Source of the DNA: Anaerolineales bacterium
Lineage (GTDB): Bacteria > Chloroflexota > Anaerolineae > Anaerolineales > UBA11579
Assembly: GCA_021463845.1 (NCBI GenBank)
Contig: JAJTXV010000009.1
Span: 1-41,678, forward strand
DNA: 41,678 nucleotides
Direction of reading: 5' to 3'
The translations under genes and the position numbers were made by a program. Numbering within the stretch: position 1 is the stretch's first letter; every line of letters starts with the position of its first letter. The notes under the pieces were generated by a model. It was not told the DNA's origin. It saw only the letters and a list, made by a program, of their open reading frames with translations, and made no database searches. Below, piece after piece: positions 11,192-19,623 of the stretch.

Positions 11192-13869
11192 CCTTTCTTC
11201 TGGCTGATCACCAGGTTCAATAGTTCGCCAGCCTGGAACTGCTCAGCCAGCTTGTCTTGCGGGGTATGGGTCTCTTCCATCAGGTCGGTCTTGGCGGTTA
11301 CCCGCAGGCCGCTGCCCAACGAGAGCGTGCCGGCCTTCACCGGCTCAGCCTCGGCATTGAACAGGCGCAACACGTAGCCTTCGCCGCCGTCTGACTTGAT
11401 CAGCGTGCCGAAGCTCACACTCGGCTCGATCGAGCCAAAGGTGTAGCTGGCCGGCAGCGGCGGGTTCCACGGATTGATCGGGAAGTAACTAATAAGGAAG
11501 AAAGTCGGGTCGATCTTCTGCTTTTGGCTGTAGATAGGGTCCACCGCGAAGATGGCGTATTCGCGGAACAGCTTGTTGCCGTCCAGTTTCGCCGAGAAGC
11601 CAATGCCGAAATCAAACTCCACTGTGCCCTGCATCTGGTGGGTGGGCGCCGGCAGCAGGCGCTCCGGCATGCCGCTGGGGCGGCCGGGGCGGCGGTGGCG
11701 GTCCGGCAGGCCCACATAGCCCATGGCCCGCAACACCGTCAGCATCAGGTCGCCAAAGCCATCGCCCACAAACTCGTATTCTTTGAGGCTGCGGGTGAAC
11801 ACGGTCAGCACGCCCTTGTCATCCTGGGTGCTGACATGGTTCAGCAGCGGGCCGGTGGCGCTGGGCTCTTCGAAGTAGTTCTTTTCCTTCCAGATTGCCA
11901 TCTCTTCGCGCATACACGGGCGCTCGATCAGGCTGTACTGCGCCCCGGCGTGGAAGCTTTCGATGCGCTTGCCGGTGCGCAAGCCGATGCGCAGGCGGTG
12001 GTCTACGCTGCCGTTGACCACTTCGCCGCGTACCCGCAGGATCCCGCTGTCATCCAGGCTCAGCACCACCCAGAACGGCAGCGTGTGGTCGGCCACATGC
12101 TGCTTGCGTTGCTCCAGGTTGCTGGGAATGGACATCTCGCCTTCAAAGCGCATCTCAGCATGCAAACCGGTCTGGATGCTGCTTTTAAAGTCAGCCGCGC
12201 TGATCTCGCGCGTAACCAGCCATTCGTCCTCAGGCGCCGGGTAGTCGTAGTCGTAGCTGTCGCCTTCGTCGCCGCCATCCTGGAAGAACAGCGCCCTCTG
12301 CACGCTCTGGCCGGTCTGCTTGTCGGTGATGGTGATGCCATCCGCATCGCAGGTGACGCTGAGGTACTTGTTTTCAATTGTGTGCTTGTTCTGAGAGGGT
12401 GCTGCTTCGGGAACCACATCGCCCTGCTCTACGACCGAGAGAGTCTTGTACGAAATGCCGTCAAATTCGCCCAGGTTGCAAAGGATCTCCGTGCGGTAGA
12501 ACCACACATCTTCATTCATATCGGCCGGGTTCTTGCGCACCACGCCCCAGTAGTGTTTGACCTGCTCCAGCACCGTGTACGGCAGGGTATTGCCCTCTAG
12601 CTCCAGGGTGAAGCCCGGGCCGCGCGTCACAATCGAGAGGCGTTGCACCATCTCGCGCTTCCACGGCAGGCTGTTGATCACCACCAGCGCCATACCCGGC
12701 AGTTGGCTGTCATCCACCGAGAACGACAGCAGCCGGCACAAATAGTCCCGCGTGCCGCGCATGATGTTGTACGAGATGCTGGCCATATCCTTGATGGCCT
12801 TGTTGGTCACATCTCCGTGCGTGGCCGAGCCGTGCGTCTGGCAGTTGACCAGCTTGTACCAGGTCTCATCGATGATGCCCTGGTCATACGGAATGCCGAC
12901 CGCGTCCAGCAGCGCCATCATGGGCTGCACTTCATAGATGGCGCGCCGCTCCACCCGGTCGATCAGGGTCTTGATGTCTGAGCGCGCCGAGTGCATGCCG
13001 TTCATGTGCAGGCGGTGGTACTGCGGCGAAAGGATCTCGCCCACATGGGTCTTGAGGCCCTTGCCGTTCTTGCGCACATGCTCAAAGTATTCGGCCCAGG
13101 TGGTGTACTTGAACTCGATCCGGTCCTGAATGCTGTTGTAGTGCTTGATCTTCTCCGGGATGTCGAGCATGACCGGGTTCTGGTCAAACCCCAGCGGGAA
13201 GACGAACTCATTCTTGATCGTGCTGCGCTCCACCAGCCGGTCGATCAGCCTGGATACATCGATCTTGTTGTAGTCCTCAGCCTCATTCGTGAACAGCTTG
13301 CCGTCGCGGAAGGCGTGGGCGCCATACCCATAGCCTGACAGCAGCACGTTGCACAGCACCACGCTGCCGTCGTTGGATTTGAAATAGAACTCATTGCCCA
13401 GCCCATACACATCGCCCACCCCACGCGTGAACACGAATTCTTTGATGCTGAACTGGTTGTAGATCTTGGGCATGTCGCTGGCCGCCCCAAACGGGTCGGC
13501 CAGATAGGCGATCCGCGAGGCCTTGCCCAGCTTCTTGGCGTTCTTGATCCCCAGGCGCAGGTTGTTCACCACCGACTCGGCCGAGCTCATATACGTATCC
13601 AGCTGGGAAACGAACGGCCCGATCACCAGCTTGCCGCTGCTTACCAGGCCGCGCACTTCCTCGGTGTCCTCCGGGTGTAGCTGCAGATATTCATCAATAG
13701 CAACAGTCTGGCCATCGAAGAAAAAGTCCTGGATCTTGCCATCCCGGAAGGCGCGCAACATCTCACGCATGTTGTAGGCAAACACCACCATCGACTCCTG
13801 CGAGGTGAACCACCAATACGGGTCCCAATGTGTGTGGTGAATACCGTGTGCGATCAACTTCTCAGCCAT
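11188..13869 (-). CDS. GH38 family alpha-mannosidase, MngB-like
   Basis: An 893-residue glycoside hydrolase counted from ATG 13869 (MAEKLIAHGIHHTHWD). A longer start at 13890 is possible, but an AGAGGA site favours 13869. Family motifs: the N-terminal HTHWDPYWWF zinc-site region, DGQT, GPFVSQLDTYMSSAESVVNNLR, and the nucleophile segment IAYLADPFGAASDMP, where Asp follows Ala. The C-terminal half has the GDEGDSYDYDYP stretch also found in MngB-type enzymes. With PTS genes beside it, the likely substrate is a 6-phosphomannoside such as phospho-mannosylglycerate. The enzyme lacks a signal peptide, as expected for a cytoplasmic partner of a PTS. It overlaps the upstream gene by 8 nt. Confidence 0.93.
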   Translation of the reverse strand: MAEKLIAHGIHHTHWDPYWWFTSQESMVVFAYNMREMLRAFRDGKIQDFFFDGQTVAIDEYLQLHPEDTEEVRGLVSSGKLVIGPFVSQLDTYMSSAESVVNNLRLGIKNAKKLGKASRIAYLADPFGAASDMPKIYNQFSIKEFVFTRGVGDVYGLGNEFYFKSNDGSVVLCNVLLSGYGYGAHAFRDGKLFTNEAEDYNKIDVSRLIDRLVERSTIKNEFVFPLGFDQNPVMLDIPEKIKHYNSIQDRIEFKYTTWAEYFEHVRKNGKGLKTHVGEILSPQYHRLHMNGMHSARSDIKTLIDRVERRAIYEVQPMMALLDAVGIPYDQGIIDETWYKLVNCQTHGSATHGDVTNKAIKDMASISYNIMRGTRDYLCRLLSFSVDDSQLPGMALVVINSLPWKREMVQRLSIVTRGPGFTLELEGNTLPYTVLEQVKHYWGVVRKNPADMNEDVWFYRTEILCNLGEFDGISYKTLSVVEQGDVVPEAAPSQNKHTIENKYLSVTCDADGITITDKQTGQSVQRALFFQDGGDEGDSYDYDYPAPEDEWLVTREISAADFKSSIQTGLHAEMRFEGEMSIPSNLEQRKQHVADHTLPFWVVLSLDDSGILRVRGEVVNGSVDHRLRIGLRTGKRIESFHAGAQYSLIERPCMREEMAIWKEKNYFEEPSATGPLLNHVSTQDDKGVLTVFTRSLKEYEFVGDGFGDLMLTVLRAMGYVGLPDRHRRPGRPSGMPERLLPAPTHQMQGTVEFDFGIGFSAKLDGNKLFREYAIFAVDPIYSQKQKIDPTFFLISYFPINPWNPPLPASYTFGSIEPSVSFGTLIKSDGGEGYVLRLFNAEAEPVKAGTLSLGSGLRVTAKTDLMEETHTPQDKLAEQFQAGELLNLVISQKKG

Positions 13870-15655
13870 CGATCTTGTCCTCTCGTACAAACGCCTTGTG
13901 CAGCACTACCGGCTGCTTGCCCTGCGCCAACACCTCGTAGCGCCCCAGGCTGGCCGGCACCAGAATGACGTCAAGGTACTTGGCGTCGTAATACTTGCTG
14001 GGGTCGTCCACAGACTGGATGCGGGCGGCTTCGCCGTCCACCACCGTCAGCACGCAAAAGCCGTCGCCGTTGTCGCCCTGGTAGCGGCTGCCGGTTTCCA
14101 TTTCTACCCGGTGGGTCTCAAAGTACATGTCCTCGAACTGCCCCACCAGCAGCTCCTTCCAGCCCGCGCCCTCGGCTACCGGCCGCGGCTCGAAGGCGAT
14201 GTTCTCCATCACCCAGTCTTCGTCGCGCTCAAAGCGCAGCGCCTGCTCGGCCAGCTTGGTGTGCAGCGGGCGCGGTTTGCCGGTAATGTCCATGCGCGTA
14301 TAGTCGTAGATCTTGTAGGTATACGCGCTCATCGTCATGGTACCCAGCTCCAGCACCAGCTGGTTGCGGCCCGAACCGTGCACCGTGCCGGCCGGCAGCA
14401 GGATCTGCCGCCCCACGTTGGAAGGGATGCCGTGGATGTACTTCTGATAATCCACGATCGAGCCATCTTTCTCAGATTGGCGCGCCAATTCCAGAAATTC
14501 GTGCGGATCGGTGTCCTTCTTGAATCCGCAATAGGTCGCCGCGCCGTGGCCGGTCAGCACCACGTAGTACGCCTCGTGCTGGGCCGCAAAATCGCCGTAG
14601 AGTTGCCGCGCCATCTCATCATTCGGATGGCACTGGATCGACATGTTGCCGTTGCTGTGCCAGGTGTCGTCATAGTTAAAGCGGATCGGCAGGTAGCCGC
14701 CAAACTGCTTGAACATGCGCGCGCCCACAATGCTCTCGGCCGCCGCGTCCATGATCGTCAGGAAGGGAATGTCCAGCAGGTGCTCGCCAGCCTTGGCCAG
14801 GATGCTGGCTTCGGTATGGATCAGTTCGAACGACCAGGCCACTTTGTCCACCAGATGCTGGGGCACATTGCGGTAGCGGCGCAGGAACTGGCCGCCCCAC
14901 ACACCCTCCACATACACCGGCTTGGCGCGCAGCGGCCGCGCCTGCAGCTGGGCGAACACCGCCTGCAGGTCCGCCTTGCGCAGCAGGCTGAACGACAGGC
15001 TCGAGTCCAGCAAATAGAAGTCGATCGCCTGGCCGGTGATCAATTCTTTGCGGGTCCTGACCGCCAGCTCGTTGTCAATGAAATAGGTCTGGCGCACCAC
15101 ACTGTCCAACCCCATCCCCGGCGTGGCGCCAATGCACTGGTAGCGCCCGTCAAACACGCGCAGTCCCAGATCCTTGGGCGTCACATCAATGTAGACGACC
15201 GCCGCGGCAGCCTGGCGGAACACGGCGGCGGCGCTACCAAAGCCGTACAAGACGGTCGTCTTGTCGGCTGGCCGCGCCGCCACGAAAGCTTCGATCGCCG
15301 CCAAGTCGAGCAGGGCTTCAAAGCCCTGCTCGAACAGCTTGCCAAAGATCAGTTCCGGGTCCGTCTCGCGGTCCACCGGCAGATACGCCGCCAGCAAGGC
15401 CTGGATTTTGTCTGGGGAGCGATAAAATTGGGTCACATCTGCAGTGGCAATGTCTTGGCCGGCCTGCTTCAGCTGGCCCACCAGGCTGGCAATGTTGGCC
15501 GAGGGGAACCCGTCCAGCAGCACCAGGCCTTTTGGAAGCTCGGCAGCCAGGGTGCGCGCAATTTCATCGATCGAAGTTTTGAGCCCAGCGATGGGAGCAA
15601 TGGTGTTGATGGCCGTTAGATCATCGAATGGAATTGGTTTGTACGCGAACCCCAT
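13862..15655 (-). CDS. long class I mannose-6-phosphate isomerase-like protein with N-terminal kinase-like domain
   Basis: About 597 residues from ATG 15655. Alternative starts exist at 15667 and further upstream; AGGAGG lies between these sites, so the start is uncertain. The C-terminal two thirds carry cupin-type ManA features: IQCHPNDEMA (the QxH zinc ligands) at about 340 and LLPAGTVHGSGRNQLVLELG at about 425. The N-terminal roughly 200 residues (VLLDGFPSANIASL..., VYIDVTPKDLGLRV) look like a degenerate nucleoside-kinase-type domain, as in long ManA homologues. Typical ManA is 300-420 residues, so this is a fusion form. It is the first gene of the mannoside operon and would convert released mannose-6-phosphate to fructose-6-phosphate. 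Confidence 0.82.
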   Translation of the reverse strand: MGFAYKPIPFDDLTAINTIAPIAGLKTSIDEIARTLAAELPKGLVLLDGFPSANIASLVGQLKQAGQDIATADVTQFYRSPDKIQALLAAYLPVDRETDPELIFGKLFEQGFEALLDLAAIEAFVAARPADKTTVLYGFGSAAAVFRQAAAAVVYIDVTPKDLGLRVFDGRYQCIGATPGMGLDSVVRQTYFIDNELAVRTRKELITGQAIDFYLLDSSLSFSLLRKADLQAVFAQLQARPLRAKPVYVEGVWGGQFLRRYRNVPQHLVDKVAWSFELIHTEASILAKAGEHLLDIPFLTIMDAAAESIVGARMFKQFGGYLPIRFNYDDTWHSNGNMSIQCHPNDEMARQLYGDFAAQHEAYYVVLTGHGAATYCGFKKDTDPHEFLELARQSEKDGSIVDYQKYIHGIPSNVGRQILLPAGTVHGSGRNQLVLELGTMTMSAYTYKIYDYTRMDITGKPRPLHTKLAEQALRFERDEDWVMENIAFEPRPVAEGAGWKELLVGQFEDMYFETHRVEMETGSRYQGDNGDGFCVLTVVDGEAARIQSVDDPSKYYDAKYLDVILVPASLGRYEVLAQGKQPVVLHKAFVREDKIDG

Positions 15656-15684
15656 GTGCCTGCACATGCCTCCTGTGGTGATAA

Positions 15685-15694
15685 TGTTATAACA
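15685..15694. promoter_or_regulatory. candidate operator of the mannoside operon
   Basis: TGTTATAACA is a perfect 10-bp palindrome lying just downstream of the -10 box, over the expected transcription start. AT-rich short palindromes of this kind are bound by GntR/HutC regulators, and one is encoded in the operon. Binding is inferred. Confidence 0.55.
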
Positions 15695-15696
15695 AT

Positions 15697-15725
15697 ATAC
15701 TATTACCACCCACAAAACCTGTCAA
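15697..15725 (-). promoter_or_regulatory. promoter of the mannoside PTS operon
   Basis: On the minus strand TTGACA (15725-15720) and TAGTAT (15702-15697) are separated by 17 bp, about 40 nt upstream of the first start codon. Confidence 0.65.
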
Positions 15726-15794
15726 GGGTGAAAGGTGCCCTTCTGGCAGGTATGCACAGAATTTCACCTTAGCGCGCATTGAGGAGACACAAGC

Positions 15795-16688
15795 ATGGCA
15801 AACAAGACCACCCTCGGCTTTATCGGCCTCGGGCTGATGGGCAAACCCATGGCCGCCCATCTATTGAAGGCTGGCTTCCCCCTCTGGGTGCACAACCGCA
15901 GCCAGGCCGCCGTTGACGAGCTGTTCGCCCAGGGCGCCCAGCGTGCTACCTCCGCCAAGGAAGTCGCCCAGCACGCCGAGATCATCCTGACCTGCCTGCC
16001 CGACTCGCCTGACGTCGAGGCCGCCGTACTCGGCCCAGAGGGCATCCTCGAGGGCGCCCGGCCGGGCCTCATCGTCGTCGACCATTCCACCATCAAGCCC
16101 GCCACCGCCCGCCACCTGGCCACCCAGCTGGGCGAGCGCGGCATGCACTTTCTCGATGCGCCGGTCAGCGGCGGCCAGATCGGCGCCCAGAACGGCACGC
16201 TGACCACCATGGTCGGCGGCGATGCCAGCGCATTGGAAGCGGCCCGCCCGGCCCTCGAAGCCTTCAGCAAGGCGATCACCCACATTGGCGGGCCGGGCGC
16301 CGGCCAGGTGGCCAAGTGCTGCAACCAAATGATGGTTGCAGCCCAAATGGCCGCCATGGCCGAGCTGCTCATCCTGGCCCGCAAAGCCGAGGTCGACCCG
16401 CAAAAGGTCGTCGCCGCCATCAAAGGCGGCGCCGCCCAATGCTGGGCGCTCGATACCAAGCCCCAGCAACTCTTCGAGGGCAACCGCCAGCCCGGCTTCA
16501 AAGCTTACATGCAGGTCAAGGACATGGGCATCGTGATGGAAACTGCCAAGGAGCTCGGCATGCCACTCCCCGCCACCGCCGCCAACACGCAGCTCTTCAA
16601 CGCCATGATGGCCCTCGACATGGCCGAGCTCGACAACTCCGCCATCGTGGGCGTGATGGAGCACCTCGCCGGAGTAGACCTGCTATGA
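15795..16688 (+). CDS. NAD(P)-dependent beta-hydroxyacid dehydrogenase, GarR/GlxR-like
   Basis: A 297-residue enzyme of the 6-phosphogluconate dehydrogenase superfamily. The dinucleotide-binding motif GFIGLGLMGKPMAAHL is at residues 8-23, DAPVSGGQIGAQNGTLT is the substrate-binding signature, and the catalytic lysine lies in GQVAKCCNQMM (about 174). This resembles tartronate semialdehyde (2-hydroxy-3-oxopropionate) reductase, which interconverts tartronate semialdehyde and glycerate. 3-hydroxyisobutyrate dehydrogenase is an alternative. GAGGAG stands 8 nt before ATG. It diverges from an operon that may release glycerate from mannosylglycerate, which makes the glycerate role attractive but inferred. 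Its stop overlaps the next gene as ATGA. Confidence 0.88.
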   Translation: MANKTTLGFIGLGLMGKPMAAHLLKAGFPLWVHNRSQAAVDELFAQGAQRATSAKEVAQHAEIILTCLPDSPDVEAAVLGPEGILEGARPGLIVVDHSTIKPATARHLATQLGERGMHFLDAPVSGGQIGAQNGTLTTMVGGDASALEAARPALEAFSKAITHIGGPGAGQVAKCCNQMMVAAQMAAMAELLILARKAEVDPQKVVAAIKGGAAQCWALDTKPQQLFEGNRQPGFKAYMQVKDMGIVMETAKELGMPLPATAANTQLFNAMMALDMAELDNSAIVGVMEHLAGVDLL

Positions 16689-17206
16689 GCCTGAGCAACG
16701 AAGCCCTCTGGCGCCAATACGGCGCTGCCATCGACGAGCTAAAACTGGTCATCGAGGATTGTCCGGACGAACTGTGGGAAGAAATGCTCTGGGCCGACCA
16801 CCCCGATCAGTGGATGGCCAAAGGCTTCTCCAAGTTCTGGTACATCAGTTATCACGCCATCTTCTGGCTCGACATTCATCTCTTCGGCAGCGAAGAAGGC
16901 TTCGCCCCGCCTGCCCCCTACCCGTTGGTCGAGATGCAGCCGCACGAAACCTTGCCGCCTACTCTCGCCAAAGATGCAGTGCTGGACTACCTGGCGCTGT
17001 GCCGCCAGAAGTGCAAGGACACCGTGCTCAACCTGACGCCGGAGCAAGCCGCCCGCATCTGTAGCTTCCCCTGGGGTGAGCCGACCTACGGCGAGCTGCA
17101 GCTCTACAACCTACGCCACCTGCAGGAGCACGCCGCCCAGCTCAAGCTGTTCCTGGGCCAGCGCACCGGCTACCAAAGCCAATACGTCACCCGCGCAGAG
17201 GTGTAG
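16685..17206 (+). CDS. DinB-like superfamily protein
   Basis: A 173-residue protein starting at the ATG that overlaps the preceding TGA by four bases. The frame is open further upstream but only as a shadow of the dehydrogenase gene. Helical composition and histidines in WYISYHAIFWLDIH (about residue 58) and NLRHLQEHAAQLKLFLG (near the C-terminus) match the three-histidine metal site of DinB/YfiT-type four-helix bundles. Family members include metal-dependent thiol transferases and hydrolases; no specific activity can be assigned. Translational coupling to the dehydrogenase suggests a shared unit. Confidence 0.8.
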   Translation: MSLSNEALWRQYGAAIDELKLVIEDCPDELWEEMLWADHPDQWMAKGFSKFWYISYHAIFWLDIHLFGSEEGFAPPAPYPLVEMQPHETLPPTLAKDAVLDYLALCRQKCKDTVLNLTPEQAARICSFPWGEPTYGELQLYNLRHLQEHAAQLKLFLGQRTGYQSQYVTRAEV

Positions 17207-17228
17207 CGCGCATCCGCCAAAACAAAAA

Positions 17229-17255
17229 GCCAACCCTTCGGGCTGGCTTTTTTTT
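17229..17255 (+). terminator. intrinsic terminator, probably bidirectional
   Basis: An 8-bp stem with one mismatch (17229-17236 with 17240-17247) is followed by eight T on the plus strand and preceded by five A, so it can also stop transcription from the minus strand. It separates two convergent genes. Confidence 0.85.
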
Positions 17256-17271
17256 AGTTAACTCTATACGG

Positions 17272-17985
17272 CTAAATAAACTCCCTATACACCAAGAACG
17301 CGCCTACCACCATCAGCAGCACGCCCGCCTGCAGCGCCAGGCGCCGCAGCCAGGGCGCCGCCAGCTCCTGGCGCAGCACCACACTCCACGCCCACCACAG
17401 CTGCGCTACCCCCAGCAGCAGGCTGCCGCTGGCCACCGCATAGGCGCTCAGCATCGGCCAGCCGCGGTCCATCGTTTTGTACAAGGCCGCATACAGCAGC
17501 AGCGCGATGCACACAATGTACAAGTTGCGCCACTGCACCTGGGCCGGGCTGGGGTTGCGGCGGCCGCGCTTGGCGGTCGCCAGGCGGCGGCTGGCCTGGC
17601 CTGCCACCACCAGCACCAGTAGCGCCATGATGGCGGCCGGCACATACGAATATGCATCCGGGCGCAGAAAATCAAAACCCAGCGCGAACAGCACCGCCGC
17701 CAGCGGCGTGGCCGCCGGGGCGCGTGCGGCCAACGCAGACGAGCCCCAACCGGCCGCCAGCTCACCGGCGGCCAGAATGCCCAGCCCAACCACAAAATAG
17801 CCCAACAAGTGACTCTCAGAGCCGCTGAACGCCCGCCCGCCGGCCTGGCCAACTACCCACACTGCCAGCAATATATACGCCGCGGCCGCCGCGCCGTGCG
17901 CCAGGCTGCGGCGCTCGCCGGCGGCTGCCCAGGCGCCGGCCGCCATTGCCACCGCGGCCAGGCCCAATACCAGCCACCACACCAT
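17272..17985 (-). CDS. polytopic membrane protein of unknown function
   Basis: A 237-residue, Ala/Leu/Trp-rich protein with about seven or eight hydrophobic segments. Examples are WWLVLGLAAVAMAAGAWAAA at the N-terminus, YILLAVWVVG, YVPAAIMALLVLVVAG, LYIVCIALLLYAALY and LQAGVLLMVVGAFLVYREFI at the C-terminus. The layout is loosely like YhhN (lysoplasmalogenase-like) proteins, but I see no decisive motif. Its ATG overlaps the era stop as TGATG, so it is translated together with era. Confidence 0.75.
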   Translation of the reverse strand: MVWWLVLGLAAVAMAAGAWAAAGERRSLAHGAAAAAYILLAVWVVGQAGGRAFSGSESHLLGYFVVGLGILAAGELAAGWGSSALAARAPAATPLAAVLFALGFDFLRPDAYSYVPAAIMALLVLVVAGQASRRLATAKRGRRNPSPAQVQWRNLYIVCIALLLYAALYKTMDRGWPMLSAYAVASGSLLLGVAQLWWAWSVVLRQELAAPWLRRLALQAGVLLMVVGAFLVYREFI

Positions 17986-18896
17986 CAGTCTTTCCTCCGC
18001 GCGTAGCCCATGCGCTCCAGCTGGCGCTCATCATCACGCCAGCCTTCATTAACCTTGACGCGCAGCTCCAGGAACACTTTGCGCTCGCTCATCCGCTCGA
18101 TCTCTTCGCGAGCGCTTTGGCCGATCTTCTTGATCATGCGCCCGCCCTCGCCCACCACAATGCCCTTGTGCGAGTCGCGCTCGACAAAGATGGTGGCGTC
18201 GATCTTGGCGCCGCTCTCGCCGCGCTCCAGAAACTCATCGATCCGCACGGCAATGCCGTGCGGCACTTCCTCGCGCAGATGCTGCAGAGCCGCCTCACGG
18301 ATCAGGTCAGCCGCAATTTGGCGCTCCCAGAAATCGGTCACCTGGTCGGGCGGGTAGAACGGCTCGCCCTCCGGTAGCAGCCCTTCCAGGGTCTGCAGCA
18401 ATTCGGCCAGGCCCTCGCGGTTCACCGCCGAGAGTTCCACCACTTTGGCGGCCTCCACCAGAGCGCCGTACTGCTCGCGGCGCCCGCCGCGCTCGTCAGC
18501 GCCCAGCAGGTCCACTTTGTTCAGCGCCAGCAGCAGGGGCTGCTGGCGCGGCCGCTCGGCCAGCCGGGCGGCCAGGGCGCGGTCTTCCTCGGTAGGCAGC
18601 ACCGAAGCGTCCACCAGGAACAGCAGCACATCGGCGTCATCGGCGGCGTACATGGCATCCGCGTTCATAAAGTCGCCCAATTTGCTGCGGCGCTCGTGCA
18701 CGCCCGGGGTGTCTACAAAAATGATCTGGGCCGTTTCAGTGGTCATAATGCCCAGTTGGTTGCGCCGCGTGGTCTGCGGCTTGGGGGAGACCGCCGCCAC
18801 TTTCTGCCCCAGCAGGGCATTCATCAGGGTGGATTTGCCCACATTCGGGCGGCCAAGTACGGATACATAACCTGCTTTAAATGTCATCACGCTCAT
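17985..18896 (-). CDS. era: GTPase Era
   Basis: A 303-residue Ras-like GTPase that binds the 3' end of 16S rRNA and assists 30S maturation. The GTPase domain shows [10 protein letters not shown] (residues 16-25), the switch region [17 protein letters not shown] and LALNKVDLL. The C-terminal KH domain is evident from [27 protein letters not shown]. The length is normal. It is coupled to the membrane protein gene downstream and divergent from rpsT. Confidence 0.97.
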   Translation of the reverse strand: MSVMTFKAGYVSVLGRPNVGKSTLMNALLGQKVAAVSPKPQTTRRNQLGIMTTETAQIIFVDTPGVHERRSKLGDFMNADAMYAADDADVLLFLVDASVLPTEEDRALAARLAERPRQQPLLLALNKVDLLGADERGGRREQYGALVEAAKVVELSAVNREGLAELLQTLEGLLPEGEPFYPPDQVTDFWERQIAADLIREAALQHLREEVPHGIAVRIDEFLERGESGAKIDATIFVERDSHKGIVVGEGGRMIKKIGQSAREEIERMSERKVFLELRVKVNEGWRDDERQLERMGYARRKD

Positions 18897-18925
18897 TTTA
18901 TCAGAGCGTGTCTCTCAGCAGCCGC

Positions 18926-18954
18926 TGGACAAAGCCAGCGCAATCATGTAAAAT
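18926..18954 (+). promoter_or_regulatory. promoter of rpsT
   Basis: TGGACA (18926-18931) and TAAAAT (18949-18954) are 17 bp apart, each matching consensus at five of six positions, about 35 nt before the rpsT start. Confidence 0.7.
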
Positions 18955-18990
18955 TCGCTCCGCTTTCATATAGGATTCGGAGGAATTACT

Positions 18991-19266
18991 TTGGCAAACA
19001 TTAAATCTGCCATCAAGCGCAACCGGCAGAACGAAAAGCGCCGCCAGCACAACCGCACCTACCGCGGTGGCGCCAACACCTTTGTACGCAAGGCCAACGC
19101 CGCCCTCGCCGCTGGCGATGTGGCTGAGGCCAAGGAAGCCACCAAGGCTGCCGTCACCGCCCTGGATAAGGCTGCCAAGAAGAAGGTCATTCATGCCAAC
19201 AACGCCGCCCGCCGCAAGGGCGCCCTGATGAGCAAGCTCCACGCGCTCGAAGCTGGCAAGAAGTAG
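18991..19266 (+). CDS. rpsT: 30S ribosomal protein S20 with a TTG start codon
   Basis: A 91-residue S20 that binds 16S rRNA early in assembly. It begins TTG-GCA-AAC-ATT (MANIKSAIKRNRQ) behind GGAGG at 18979-18983, 7 nt from the start, so the TTG start is well supported. E. coli rpsT also starts with UUG, and there the weak start takes part in autoregulation. The protein is Lys/Ala/Arg-rich along its length as expected. It is monocistronic, with its own promoter and terminator. Confidence 0.97.
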   Translation: MANIKSAIKRNRQNEKRRQHNRTYRGGANTFVRKANAALAAGDVAEAKEATKAAVTALDKAAKKKVIHANNAARRKGALMSKLHALEAGKK

Positions 19267-19287
19267 ATCCACCCTCGTATGCCAAAA

Positions 19288-19315
19288 GAGCCTGCGCATA
19301 GCGCAGGCTCTTTTT
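19288..19315 (+). terminator. intrinsic terminator of rpsT
   Basis: A perfect 10-bp stem (GAGCCTGCGC with GCGCAGGCTC, 3-nt loop) is followed by five T. Confidence 0.92.
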
Positions 19316-19609
19316 GTTGCGCAAACCCCTCAATCCTACGATTACCGTCTGAGGGGGTTCTGCGCTGCGCAGCAGCGCTGGGGGAACTGCTAACACGAAG
19401 TGCAGTTCCCCCTTAGCGGGGCCAGGGGCGGAGCCCCTGAAAAGAAACAAAGCACCAACTCCGCAGCGAACGCGGTAGTCAGCTAGTTACAGCATGCCTA
19501 CCTTTATTAGCCAAAAGCAGATTGCTTCGCTTCGCTCGCAATGACAGCGGCTTTTTGCTGACCGCTGACCGCTGTCAGCTAACCGCTGCCAGCTAACAAA
19601 CCGACCGCT
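19316..19609. repeat. gene-free stretch of palindromic and tandem repeats between rpsT and argS
   Basis: No gene is seen. The stretch holds the dispersed 17-mer GCGCTGCGCAGCAGCGC (about 19363-19379). It also holds a perfect 11-bp stem (19380-19390 with 19402-19412) and a 7-bp stem (19423-19439). A REP-like element related to those near 29 and 30.6 kb, in inverted orientation, lies at 19520-19546. Two tandem 14-mers differing at one base lie at 19568-19595. These look like small dispersed intergenic repeats. Confidence 0.75.
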
Positions 19610-19615
19610 TATAAT
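19610..19615 (+). promoter_or_regulatory. -10 box of argS, implying a leaderless message
   Basis: A perfect TATAAT ends only 8 nt before the argS ATG at 19624, so transcription should begin at or next to the start codon. A weak -35 (CTGCCA) stands 18 bp upstream. No ribosome binding site is visible. Confidence 0.6.
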
Positions 19616-19623
19616 CACGCCCT

